Assembly: GCF_003576645.1 (NCBI RefSeq)
Contig: NC_044918.1
Span: forward strand, 29,264,660 to 29,328,659
Reading direction: 5' to 3'
Length of the DNA: 64,000 bases
From: Ipomoea triloba
Taxonomy: Eukaryota > Streptophyta > Magnoliopsida > Solanales > Convolvulaceae
Part shown: one piece after another, positions 1-11,133 of the stretch
Layout: every line of letters starts with the position of its first letter
Numbering within the stretch: the stretch's first letter is position 1
Position numbers and translations under genes: made by a program
The notes under the pieces: generated by a model
Told to the model about the DNA's origin: nothing
What the model saw: only the letters and a program-made list of their open reading frames with translations
Databases searched by the model: none

Positions 1-1081
1 TTTGAATATAGTGATTTTCACATTTAGTCTTAAACTTTTAAATTGATCGATTTTCAAATTGTTATCATCAATGGTTCAAGTTAATTATCCATATTCCTTC
101 AATTATCAAATTTTAACCACTCATGGTCCTTTCATGTGAATCACAACTGGTTAAATTTTGAAACTTGGACCACGTGTGGTAGCAATTCGAAAGTCGAAGG
201 ACTATGGGTGGTTAATTTAAAAGTTTAGGACTAAACGTGACAAAATCACCATACTCGAAGGACTCAGTAAGACATTAACTCTAAAAAAGGGTGTCATTTC
301 ATTTTATATTGGTAATTTGTTTTTTAAGTTTGGATAAATGCTTTTAAATTGTTGTTTTGATTTTTCGTTCATATTAGTGCTTTGGATATCATTATATTAA
401 GATCAATTGCTCTGATTTTTTATTTTTTTTTGTGTTTTTAAAACTTTTATTTCCATTATAGAATTATACATAACTAAACATCAATATTGATAATTATTTT
501 AATTTCACTATACTACCAAATATACAAAATATTTTCACCAAAATTCATTATTATTACCAAGTATTTGATTCCTATTTCAATTTTAATTGACATGTGCTAC
601 GAATCATATACATGTGTTTTAGCTTGAATAAAACTTACGTTGATTTAATAAATTTTGGATTGAAGAAGTCATTGTTTATTTGATGAATTTTAAATTTTAG
701 AATGCTAAAGATTAACATGGAATTTTGGATTTTAGAATGCTAAAGATTAACATGTGAATTAGCATACTACTCCCTCCGTCCCATTTTATGTGTCTGGTTC
801 GATTAACGAGGCTTGATTGAAGTGATTTTTAATTCAATTTTTATAATATTAAATTTAGTATTAATATACAAAATTTATATATTTAGAAACTACAAAAAAG
901 TACTATTAAATACAAAAAATTAAATTTAAAAATAAGTAAAAATAATAAAGAAAATAAACGTACTAAAAAAAAGAAAAAAAATAAACGAAGAAGAAAGAGT
1001 TGGTTTGACCAATGAATAGTAAGTATGACAGACAAAATGGGATAGAGGGAGTATTATTTTAAAAAATATTTTATATATTTA
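1..1081. repeat. Intergenic repeat segment, copy 1
   Basis: This segment is base-for-base the same as 3564-4644 as far as I can read, and it matches 1519-2558 except for a 42-bp deletion in that copy. It holds the right end of a Mutator-like MITE (to 281), the rest of a degenerate Tourist-like element, and a Stowaway MITE (770-1051). It stops at an N (1082) in the middle of a sequence that continues normally in the other copies, so the copy number may be an assembly product. No gene is visible. Confidence 0.85.
770..1051. mobile_element. Stowaway MITE (282 bp)
   Basis: Terminal inverted repeats CTCCCTCCGTCCCATTTT and, on the other strand from the right end, CTCCCTCTATCCCATTTT, are the standard plant Stowaway (Tc1/mariner) ends. 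The element is flanked by TA on both sides (768-769 and 1052-1053). The related locus near 42990 reads agcatactattatttt, with one TA and no element, so it is a natural empty site. Confidence 0.93.
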
Positions 1082-1347
1082 NTAAATAAAATTTATATAT
1101 TTAGTAGTTACATTAAAAGTTTTTATTGAAGGTTATAAAAATAGAGTAGCATGCCATCTGTTGTATGTGTTAACTTAGTTTATGATTTGTTGTTGTAAAT
1201 GTGTTGACATTTTGTGCTTGATTCAATTTTCATTGCACTTTCCGCAATTGAGTAATGTATTTTCTTTCATGGGTTGGTTTAATTTTATGACATTGTAGTT
1301 GCTTTGAAATAGACATTTTAACAACAATTTGATTTCAGTAAATATTA

Positions 1348-2090
1348 GGGTGCATTTGGTTCATGAATTTACATATTAGGAATGATAATCAAAATTATAG
1401 TTATTGTTTAGTTGACAATTTTTTAAGACATAATTATGAGATATTGAGATTTGATTATTTTTTCAGTCTAGAATATCATTCTTTAATTAAAAAGGGGAGT
1501 TAATACCGTCTAGAGTTTTTTGAATATAGTGATTTTCACATTTAGTCTTAAACTTTTAAATTGATCGATTTTCAAATTGTTATCATCAATGGTTCAAGTT
1601 AATTATCCATATTCCTTCAATTATCAAATTTTAACCACTCATGGTCCTTTCATGTGAATCACAACTGGTTAAATTTTGAAACTTGGACCACGTGTGGTAG
1701 CAATTCGAAAGTCGAAGGACTATGGGTGGTTAATTTAAAAGTTTAGGACTAAACGTGACAAAATCACCATACTCGAAGGACTCAGTAAGACATTAACTCT
1801 AAAAAAGGGTGTCATTTCATTTTATATTGGTAATTTGTTTTTTAAGTTTGGATAAATGCTTTTAAATTGTTGTTTTGATTTTTCGTTCATATTAGTGCTT
1901 TGGATATCATTATATTAAGATCAATTGCTCTGATTTTTTATTTTTTTTTGTGTTTTTAAAACTTTTATTTCCATTATAGAATTATACATAACTAAACATC
2001 AATATTGATAATTATTTTATTCATTATTATTACCAAGTATTTGATTCCTATTTCAATTTTAATTGACATGTGCTACGAATCATATACATG
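1348..2090. mobile_element. Tourist/PIF-Harbinger-like element interrupted by a Mutator-like MITE (second copy about 3393-4180)
   Basis: The left end, GGGTGCATTTGG after tta, matches the left end of the intact relative at 42409-42858. The right end has lost the CCC terminus. The insertion at 1497-1799 splits it. Family assignment rests on the intact relative, which has a 3-bp TTA target duplication. Confidence 0.5.
1497..1799. mobile_element. Mutator-like MITE (303 bp), further copies at 3542-3844 and up to 281
   Basis: The ends are inverted repeats starting GAGTTAAT. The similarity of the arms runs inward over about 70 bases through the motif TTTAGTC and AAACTTTTAAATT. The flanks are taaaaaggg on the left and taaaaaaggg on the right, a 9-10 bp target duplication of the kind Mutator-like elements make. 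The related segment downstream of RPA2 (about 42540-42555) has a single uninterrupted copy of this site and no element. It lies inside a Tourist-like MITE, so it is a nested insertion. No coding capacity. Confidence 0.75.
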
Positions 2091-2245
2091 TGTTTTAGCT
2101 TGAATAAAACTTACGTTGATTTAATAAATTTTGGATTGAAGAAGTCATTGTTTATTTGATGAATTTTAAATTTTAGAATGCTAAAGATTAACATGGAATT
2201 TTGGATTTTAGAATGCTAAAGATTAACATGTGAATTAGCATACTA

Positions 2246-2527
2246 CTCCCTCCGTCCCATTTTATGTGTCTGGTTCGATTAACGAGGCTTGATTGAAGTG
2301 ATTTTTAATTCAATTTTTATAATATTAAATTTAGTATTAATATACAAAATTTATATATTTAGAAACTACAAAAAAGTACTATTAAATACAAAAAATTAAA
2401 TTTAAAAATAAGTAAAAATAATAAAGAAAATAAACGTACTAAAAAAAAGAAAAAAAATAAACGAAGAAGAAAGAGTTGGTTTGACCAATGAATAGTAAGT
2501 ATGACAGACAAAATGGGATAGAGGGAG
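2246..2527. mobile_element. Stowaway MITE, second copy
   Basis: Same 282-bp element and same flanking TA as at 770-1051, in the second copy of the left-end repeat. It is probably the same insertion seen again because the host segment is repeated, not an independent transposition. Confidence 0.92.
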
Positions 2528-2574
2528 TATTATTTTAAAAAATATTTTATATATTTAACATTTTAATATTGAGT

Positions 2575-3126
2575 ATTATTGATGGATTTAATTAATTCAG
2601 GATGATCCGAATTATTAAATCCGATAAATAAAGGAAATGCTACTGAAAGATGATTTGATAGAAAAGACAATGAATAAATATTGCGGAGACGATTCTTGTA
2701 TTAATATTGTTGTAAGATCATTACAAGAGTGTTTGTATTTAGACAATAGAGATGATAATAGAAGATGATATCCTAATCAAGACACTAATGAATCTTTTTA
2801 TACTAAAGCTTCCTCCTAACCGCCCCACGAGAATAGGGTGTGCGGTTAGATCTTGTTGACCGAGTCCACGTGTGTAGCATGCAAGGTGGACACCCCGGCA
2901 GGGGCTACCCATCGCTGAGGCGTCACCCCGAGACCACCTCTCACCAAGGTCACCTCTCATCAAGGTCACCCTGAGGCCATCTCTCTCGCTGAGGTCCCGC
3001 CGGGGCTACTTCTCACCAAGGCCACCCTGAGGCCATCTCTCTTGTCGAGGTCCCCCGAAGCTACCTCCCGCTGAGGCAACTTCGAGGCCGGGCCACCTCT
3101 CACCAAGGCCACCCTGAGGCCATCTC
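2575..3126 (-). mobile_element. LTR-retrotransposon fragment with GC-rich minisatellite (second copy about 4668-5257)
   Basis: Read on the minus strand there is a GC-rich block of repeated units (key words GAGGTGG, CTCAGGGTGGCC, CTTGGTGAG), then a TATA-like box at about 2794-2806, then an AT-rich leader ending near 2580. This order resembles the U3-R-U5 of a plant LTR. The matching RPA2 flank breaks off at gagtattatt exactly where this block begins. The LTR ends and a target duplication were not found, so the family is not assigned. The open frames here repeat with the minisatellite and are not genes. Confidence 0.45.
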
Positions 3127-4332
3127 NTAAATAAAATTTATATATTTAGTAGTTACATTAAAAGTTTTTATTGAAGGTTATAAAAATAGAGTAGCATGCC
3201 ATCTGTTGTATGTGTTAACTTAGTTTATGATTTGTTGTTGTAAATGTGTTGACATTTTGTGCTTGATTCAATTTTCATTGCACTTTCCGCAATTGAGTAA
3301 TGTATTTTCTTTCATGGGTTGGTTTAATTTTATGACATTGTAGTTGCTTTGAAATAGACATTTTAACAACAATTTGATTTCAGTAAATATTAGGGTGCAT
3401 TTGGTTCATGAATTTACATATTAGGAATGATAATCAAAATTATAGTTATTGTTTAGTTGACAATTTTTTAAGACATAATTATGAGATATTGAGATTTGAT
3501 TATTTTTTCAGTCTAGAATATCATTCTTTAATTAAAAAGGGGAGTTAATACCGTCTAGAGTTTTTTGAATATAGTGATTTTCACATTTAGTCTTAAACTT
3601 TTAAATTGATCGATTTTCAAATTGTTATCATCAATGGTTCAAGTTAATTATCCATATTCCTTCAATTATCAAATTTTAACCACTCATGGTCCTTTCATGT
3701 GAATCACAACTGGTTAAATTTTGAAACTTGGACCACGTGTGGTAGCAATTCGAAAGTCGAAGGACTATGGGTGGTTAATTTAAAAGTTTAGGACTAAACG
3801 TGACAAAATCACCATACTCGAAGGACTCAGTAAGACATTAACTCTAAAAAAGGGTGTCATTTCATTTTATATTGGTAATTTGTTTTTTAAGTTTGGATAA
3901 ATGCTTTTAAATTGTTGTTTTGATTTTTCGTTCATATTAGTGCTTTGGATATCATTATATTAAGATCAATTGCTCTGATTTTTTATTTTTTTTTGTGTTT
4001 TTAAAACTTTTATTTCCATTATAGAATTATACATAACTAAACATCAATATTGATAATTATTTTAATTTCACTATACTACCAAATATACAAAATATTTTCA
4101 CCAAAATTCATTATTATTACCAAGTATTTGATTCCTATTTCAATTTTAATTGACATGTGCTACGAATCATATACATGTGTTTTAGCTTGAATAAAACTTA
4201 CGTTGATTTAATAAATTTTGGATTGAAGAAGTCATTGTTTATTTGATGAATTTTAAATTTTAGAATGCTAAAGATTAACATGGAATTTTGGATTTTAGAA
4301 TGCTAAAGATTAACATGTGAATTAGCATACTA

Positions 4333-4614
4333 CTCCCTCCGTCCCATTTTATGTGTCTGGTTCGATTAACGAGGCTTGATTGAAGTGATTTTTAATTCAA
4401 TTTTTATAATATTAAATTTAGTATTAATATACAAAATTTATATATTTAGAAACTACAAAAAAGTACTATTAAATACAAAAAATTAAATTTAAAAATAAGT
4501 AAAAATAATAAAGAAAATAAACGTACTAAAAAAAAGAAAAAAAATAAACGAAGAAGAAAGAGTTGGTTTGACCAATGAATAGTAAGTATGACAGACAAAA
4601 TGGGATAGAGGGAG
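4333..4614. mobile_element. Stowaway MITE, third copy
   Basis: Same 282-bp element, same TA flanks and same neighbours as the other two, in the third copy of the left-end repeat. Confidence 0.92.
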
Positions 4615-4667
4615 TATTATTTTAAAAAATATTTTATATATTTAACATTTTAATATTGAGTATTATT

Positions 4668-4751
4668 GATGGATTTAATTAATTCAGGATGATCCGAATT
4701 ATTAAATCCGATGGATTTAATTAATTCAGGATGATCCGAATTATTAAATCC
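4668..4751. repeat. Exact 42-bp tandem duplication
   Basis: Two identical 42-bp units beginning gatggattta lie head to tail. The parallel copy near 2580 has only one unit. Confidence 0.9.
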
Positions 4752-5258
4752 GATAAATAAAGGAAATGCTACTGAAAGATGATTTGATAGAAAAGACAAT
4801 GAATAAATATTGCGGAGACGATTCTTGTATTAATATTGTTGTAAGATCATTACAAGAGTGTTTGTATTTAGACAATAGAGATGATAATAGAAGATGATAT
4901 CCTAATCAAGACACTAATGAATCTTTTTATACTAAAGCTTCCTCCTAACCGCCCCACGAGAATAGGGTGTGCGGTTAGATCTTGTTGACCGAGTCCACGT
5001 GTGTAGCATGCAAGGTGGACACCCCGGCAGGGGCTACCCATCGCTGAGGCGTCACCCCGAGACCACCTCTCACCAAGGTCACCTCTCATCAAGGTCACCC
5101 TGAGGCCATCTCTCTCGCTGAGGTCCCGCCGGGGCTACTTCTCACCAAGGCCACCCTGAGGCCATCTCTCTTGTCGAGGTCCCCCGAAGCTACCTCCCGC
5201 TGAGGCAACTTCGAGGCCGGGCCACCTCTCACCAAGGCCACCCTGAGGCCATCTCTCT

Positions 5259-5640
5259 GTTGATTGCATTCTTCAACCTTGTAATGACTTTGGAAATTGG
5301 AAGCCTCGAAATTAGCGAGCGATTCCAGATAAAGCAAATTTCTTGGATGAAGACGGTGCCCGGTGCCCACTATTTTATTTTGAGTTTTTTTTTAAAGAAA
5401 TTTTATTTTATTTTACTTTGAGTTAATATTCAATTTTACTAATTTTTCTCAATTTAGTCTTAAATAATTATTTGTGTTTAATTAGATTCTCGACTTTGAT
5501 AGTTTTACTCAATTTAATCTTATGTTAAGATGGCTTTTTCACATCTATTAATACTAAATTTAGTTTTAGACTATAATAATTTTACCTAAGTTAGTCTTCG
5601 ACTATAGTGGTTTTATCCAATTAGTAAAAATTCACCTTGC
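5259..5640. repeat. Duplicate of the fragment at 8518-8880
   Basis: The sequence from gttgattgcattcttcaacc to ttatccaatt is nearly identical to 8518-8880, with one or two differences. At the left it is joined to the GC-rich LTR fragment and at the right to the ATG18-derived duplicate, so both ends are breakpoints. It includes the left half of a probable long-TIR element whose complete form is at about 8678-9047. Confidence 0.85.
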
Positions 5641-5653
5641 TCTCATTCATCCT

Positions 5654-7520
5654 AACATCGTGAAGAGCATTTTCTTTTGTGTAACGTTGAAATCAACTAA
5701 TTGCACTGCATATTATTGTTTGTTAATAATCTGATTTTCTCCACAAAGAAAATAAGATGATTAAAGTACGATCTTGATTATGTAGATTGATTGTCATATT
5801 GCAAGAGAAGACTTTCATATATGACATAAACAGTCTAAAGATATTGGATACTATTCCAAATTCAAGAGGTTAGTTTCTTTAAGTTTCATTCTATTCTCAA
5901 TTATGTAGAAAATTGCATCGTCTTTCAGCTGTAAAAAATTTATTTTCATCTGTGGTAATTAATGGAAGATTTTTATTGGTTTTATTTGTATGTCCTGGGC
6001 ATATCTCCTCAACTTTATTGCCATATCTTCAATTTTTATGCATATTGCTTCTGTTCAAATTCATAGGGTTATAGTTCTTATGGTTTGGATTGCAAACATC
6101 TAACAATAATATAATAGAAGGAGTAAGCTTCTATGCACTCAATGCTATCTGTTAAATCTGGAGATTAGATCGGGAGAAGTTGAAGCTTACTAATGATCTT
6201 ATATGACCACTAGTTATATGTAAAGAATAAAATTTTACCTATAGTATATAGTCATATAGAAAGAATGACATAGAAGGAAGAAGGAATGCACATGCAGTTT
6301 GGTTCAGAGTAATTGGTGAAATGGCAAGTGTAAGCAAGGGATAGGGCGGACTATAGATTTTTATTGGAGATCACATTTTCTGTGAAGCCCTTAGGTGAAG
6401 TGGAATCTGTGTCTCAAAGAAATGAAAATGATGGAATGTAGAATGTAGATGGTGGAGGTTATATTATTTGGGAAATATATCAAATTAGATCTTCTTCTTG
6501 CCTGTTCAATCATTCATGTTTTGAGCTTCTCCATCTTAGTTCTTCACTTCTTCCCCTTGTTATTGCATTCAGACAGAATAACTACAAAATTCAGTTAATA
6601 TTCTATATAGTACAGGTAACATAGTATAGATCTCTATTTTCCTCTGGAGAATCTTTAAATTTCCTACTTCTTAGAATTTATTTCATCTTTGATTATCATA
6701 TTAAAATGTTAACAATCCTTCCTCCTTCCTTTGAAGAAGCCGGGCTTAAATTTCTTTCTGTACTTGAAATGATTTTGTTGTATCCATGTTACTACATTTC
6801 TATAGCCAATAATTACATACATAACTTGCTCCTAGGAAACATTTAACACTGATATTAACAACTCAAGGAAGTTATGCAACATCATTAAAACTGCCTTCTG
6901 CTCTTCTAATTAACACATTATTTTTAATATTAGGACTCTGTGCATTTTCCCCATGTTTGGATGGTTCACTGTTGGCTCTTCCAGCAAGTACAACAAAAGG
7001 TTCAGTGTTAGTATACAGCGTGATGGACCTCCACTTGCACTGTGAGGTTGTGCTTCCATCTTTTGAACTTATGTATCTAATCCAAGGTTTTTCTTAATGA
7101 GAACTTCAAGGGAAAATATGTTTTAGATTTCCTTCTTTGGTGATGGTTAATAACAATGGATTTGAGAAGCTGCAAAATTATGGTTAATAGGAATCTATAC
7201 CAGATTTACTGCATGGGGAATATTCTATTTTGCCAAACCTTAAAACCTATCTAGCCTCATATTCAATTTCATAATTTATTGGCCCATGCTTTATACAATT
7301 AACATGTAAATTCTAAGCTTAATGATGCTCTCTTTGAAATATTCCCTTTTTGCCACTTACTCTATGTAGCCTATTAATTTATTATTTTTTACAAAGGGGA
7401 ATAGATTCATAACCAACCGTTTGCTTACTACAAACTCTCAATTAATTTAATTGTCTCTCACCTTCTTCTTCTCTGTTTTGTCAACCTGATATAAAATGCC
7501 AGATAGATGCACATCGCTCA
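5654..7520 (+). pseudogene. Partial ATG18 duplicate (introns 4 to 6 with exons 5 and 6)
   Basis: This stretch aligns along its length with 48344-50186 of the ATG18 gene in this window. The exon 5 equivalent is 5786-5868 and has a 9-base in-frame deletion that removes Asp-Thr-Val. The exon 6 equivalent is 6934-7046, keeps its full 113 bases and is open. The copy ends inside exon 7, 18 bases after that exon's acceptor. Exons 1-4 and 8-11 are absent, so no complete protein can be made. At one place it may keep the older sequence: it has Gly-Leu-Cys-Ala where the complete gene has Gly-His-Cys-Ala. The left and right breakpoints join unrelated AT-rich DNA. Confidence 0.9.
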
Positions 7521-8200
7521 TATTTATTACTCTCTGCCCCCTTCTCCTAAAAAAAAAGTTAAAAAATAGCAAAACCTTTCCCAAAAACGCACTCATAATT
7601 TACCATATCTTACTCTTGCCAGTACACCAAGAGTAACCACTCAATCTGCATATGACTTTTAGTATTTATAATCTTCTATCCTAGGTATCAAAGAGTCAAC
7701 CAAATCCTTACATGGAATGCATTAAGTGAATTATTTTTAAGTACAAAACCATCATTTATTTACAGGTACAAAACCTTCATTTCATCTTTATAACTCCCTA
7801 CCCCACTCCCAATCCAAAAGTAATTATAGTCACAAACTATGAACCCCTACCGGACAACACTAAGAAATTTATGAACCATATGAAGTTCTATCCTCCAATT
7901 TTTTCCCAACTACAAGGTATGTCCTACACCTTTAGTATCCTCACAGGTATCAATTAGTCTACCTAAACCTTCCGCTGATAGCAATGTAGAATATTATTTT
8001 CTAGAGTGCAAAATCTTAGTTCGGTGTTGCATAACTAGATATACTCCAAATAAAATGCTACCTCTTTGATCCTAGCCATAGATTTATAATTATAAGGGTA
8101 AAATCCCGTTAAGTGTTATCAACCTAACCCTTTCTCCATTTTCCTCCTCTACAAAACCCATGGACGTAGATTTTTACATAGCTATTCATCCGTATAATTA
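7521..8200. other. Intergenic, nothing recognised
   Basis: AT-rich sequence after the ATG18 breakpoint. I see no splice-compatible coding block, RNA gene or element ends. Confidence 0.5.
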
Positions 8201-8216
8201 CATAATAAACTAACAT

Positions 8217-8700
8217 TCAAAGAAAAACAAAACAAAAAAAAATAGAAACATATGCATCAATCGAATTGAAGTTTGAGGAATTACCGGAATTAGAAATGGC
8301 AAACGAGAACTTTTGCATCCTTTTCCCCTGAAAATTGAAGTATATCAGAACTTCTTCACATGTAGATATTGAAAACACAGACAAACACACAGAGGTGATT
8401 GATTTACAGTAGTGGTGCGGTGGAAGGGATGGACGGAAGTGGAAATTGTTGGATTTAGATTGCAATTTTGCGAATGAGATATCCATTCGTTTTTTCTTCA
8501 ACTCGCAGATTACTCAGTTGATTGCATTCTTCAACCTTGTAATGACTTTGGAAATTGGAAGCCTCGAAATTAGCGAGCGATTCCAGATAAAGCAAATTTC
8601 TTGGATGAAGACGGTGCCCGGTGCCCACTATTTTATTTTGAGTTTTTTTTTAAAGAAATTTTATTTTATTTTACTTTGAGTTAATATTCAATTTTACTAA
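8217..8700 (-). other. Possible orphan first exon and 5' UTR of a broken gene
   Basis: On the minus strand a pyrimidine-rich stretch ends in an acceptor-like TTTTCAG and is followed by a short exon-like segment with an ATG (start MQKFSFAISNSG). It stops at a good donor (GGTAATTCC) near 8285. Upstream sequence to about 8700 looks like a UTR. No downstream exons are visible to the left, because the next sequence is the ATG18-derived duplicate. I do not recognise the protein from 12 residues. It may be a stranded promoter and first exon, or chance. Confidence 0.2.
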
Positions 8701-9047
8701 TTTTTCTCAATTTAGTCTTAAATAATTATTTGTGTTTAATTAGATTCTCGACTTTGATAGTTTTACTCAATTTAATCTTATGTTAAGATGGCTTTTTCAC
8801 ATCTATTAATACTAAATTTAGTTTTAGACTATAATAATTTTACCCAAGTTAGTCTTCGACTATAGTGGTTTTATCCAATTTAGTCTCAGACTATAGTGAT
8901 TTTTTTTAATTTACTCATTGATTCAAGCAGTTGAGAACTTAATTGGATAAAACCATTGAAGTTGATGACCTAATTAAGTACAAAGAATATTTTATAACTA
9001 AATTTAAAAAAACCACTACAATCCACAACTAAATTTGATATTCACTC
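8678..9047. mobile_element. Probable long-TIR MITE
   Basis: The left arm beginning TGAGTTAATATTCAATTT is an imperfect inverted copy of the right arm ending AAATTTGATATTCACTCA, and similarity extends about 70 bases inward. The flanks are both ttttatttt-rich, so the exact ends and target duplication are uncertain. The interior has imperfect repeats of a motif like CTATAGTGGTTTTATCCAA. The left half is also present at 5400-5640. Confidence 0.5.
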
Positions 9048-9964
9048 ATTTTATTTTTATTTACTTTATTTAAGACCCTAGTAAAGAGTTCGCTGAGGCG
9101 GAGTTTGCAACCAAGAAATATAAAACAATGCTTAATTTTTTTTATATAATACTCAAAATTCACCCGCAAATGTACGGAATATATTATATAATTAAGTTTA
9201 TGTAAAAAATTTTAAAAATAAATTAGAGATGGAAGAAGTTAAATTTTATATTAGTTTATAAACTTTGAAGAAAAAAAGTACAATAAATAAATAATTATAA
9301 AATTACAATTTACAAATCTTAAACTAACTTTTTTTATACAATATTTGTTGTTACCTACTTTGATAGTTAATTCTAAATTATCATAAGATCAAAAGTCAGT
9401 ATCATATATGATTAACAAACATTTTTTTACTTAAAACAATTTAGTGGAATAATTTAGTTCCAAAATTGATTATATAAACAACTTTTTTTTACTAAATATT
9501 TCACTAATAAATTAATGATGTGTGAAATTGGCAATATTCGTTGCAACCTAAAATATATAAGTAATACTTAAAATATATAAGCAATATTATATGTTTATTT
9601 CTAATATACTAAACGTTATAAGCAATATTATATGTTTATTTTTGATATACTAAACGTTTGATTTTAATGTACTAAAAGTTTATTTTTTGAACCTAAAACA
9701 TCCAGTAAATGTCAAATAGAAAATTGCAGGAAATATCAATCAATCGGTGCAACATTCCACGACACATAAAAACTGTGTACCTTTAAGTTAGTTGAGATTA
9801 TCACGTTTTTAAATTTCAACATTTTCAAAAATCTCACATCACCTAAAATTTTGGAGAATAGAATTCCTAAAATTGCAACTAAATATAAATGTAAAACTCA
9901 TTTCTATGAACCTTACATTACCTTTAAAAAATCATATAATACTCCAATACCCACATTACCGATA
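9048..9964. other. AT-rich intergenic DNA, nothing recognised
   Basis: Contains short local repeats such as gcaatattatatgtttatt at about 9580 and 9620 but no coding or element signals I can support. Confidence 0.5.
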
Positions 9965-10206
9965 TCTATATATATATTAAAACAAAAGTGCTAGCTTTCC
10001 CGCTCATTTTAGTCCAAAAATTTTGAAATCGGTCAACATAATATTATATAATAATTCCTTATCAGAAATTCTAGCCTTCCTTATCATTCCTTATTTATGG
10101 CTAAAATTGACAAAATATTCAAAATATGATTCCGTTCCTTATTATACACGGAAATTAATGAGATATTTTATTCAATTCCATTCCTGCATGGATTCCTTAT
10201 TTATGT

Positions 10207-10256
<50 letters not shown>
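10207..10256. repeat. (CA)n(TA)n microsatellite
   Basis: A run of CA repeats passes directly into TA repeats, inside the Helitron near its 5' end. Confidence 0.95.
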
Positions 10257-10257
<1 letters not shown>

Positions 10258-11130
10258 TTACTATATGATGTATACGAGTATATGATAATGTACCTAATTA
10301 AATTCCTCTTATGATAATATTCAAAAAAAAAATTCCAACAATCAAATTACTATATGATGTATATTATAGTATTCAAAAAAAATTACTATATTATGATAAT
10401 GTACGTAATTAAATTCCTCTCATGATAATGTTTAAAAAAAATAAAAATTCCAACAATCAAATTACTATATGATGTATATTATAGTATTACAAAAATATTA
10501 CTATATTATGTTAATGTACGTAATTAAATTCCTCTCATGATAATATTAAAAATAAAAATAAAAAATTCAACAATCAAATTACTATATGATGTATATTATA
10601 GTATTAAAAAATATATTACTATATCATGTTAATGTATGTAATTAAATTTCTCTCATGATAATATTCAAAAAAAAATCCAACAATCAAATTACTATATGAT
10701 GTATATTATAGTATTCCAAAAAAATATTACTATATTATGTTAATGTATGTAATTAAATTCCTCTCATGATAATATAACATGCAATTCAATTATGGTTCAA
10801 AATATTTTAATCTTGCGTATTTTTTTATTTTATATTCGTAAACAATCAAATTACTATATGATGTATATTATAGTATTCAAAAAAACAATTACTATATTAT
10901 GTTATTCCTCTCATGATAATATTCAAAAAAAAAATTCCAACAATCAAATTACTATATGATGTATATTTTAGTATTCCAAAAAAATATTACTATATTATGT
11001 TAATGTACGTAATTAAATTCCTCTCAATATACCATGCAATTCAATTATGGTTCAAAATATTTTAATCTTGCGTATTTTTTTATTTTATATTCGTAAACAA
11101 TCAAATTACTATATGATATATATTATCGTA
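10256..11130. repeat. Tandem array inside the Helitron
   Basis: About seven imperfect units of roughly 100-130 bp each contain the words attactatatgatgtatatt, taattaaattcctctcatga and caacaatcaaatt. Two units also carry a 70-bp insert beginning atgcaattcaattatggttc (about 10788 and 11034). The array sits where the N-terminal part of the Helitron gene would be expected and ends in the first surviving coding block. Confidence 0.88.
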
Positions 11131-11133
11131 TTC

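Larger units (their letters stand above)
1083..3126. repeat. Intergenic repeat segment, copy 2, bounded by N at both ends
   Basis: This piece lies between the N bases at 1082 and 3127. Its start is the same as the start of the next piece at 3128, and both match the RPA2 3' flank from about 42134 with scattered substitutions. It contains a Tourist-like element, a nested Mutator-like MITE, a Stowaway MITE and a GC-rich LTR fragment. Relative to 3128-5257 it lacks 42 bp near 2014 and one unit of a 42-bp tandem duplication. It looks like an unmerged contig of the same locus or the other haplotype. Confidence 0.8.
3128..5257. repeat. Intergenic repeat segment, copy 3
   Basis: This is the most complete copy of the left-end repeat. 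It has the same order of elements as 1083-3126, keeps the 42 bp missing there, and carries an exact 42-bp tandem duplication at 4668-4751. It then runs without an N into the fragment at 5259. Confidence 0.8.

Noticed and set aside
2739..5370. Identical 76-codon minus-strand frames and a 91-codon frame with GLRVALVR repeats
   Set aside because: They come from a GC-rich minisatellite inside an LTR fragment, and the repetition follows the duplicated host segment.
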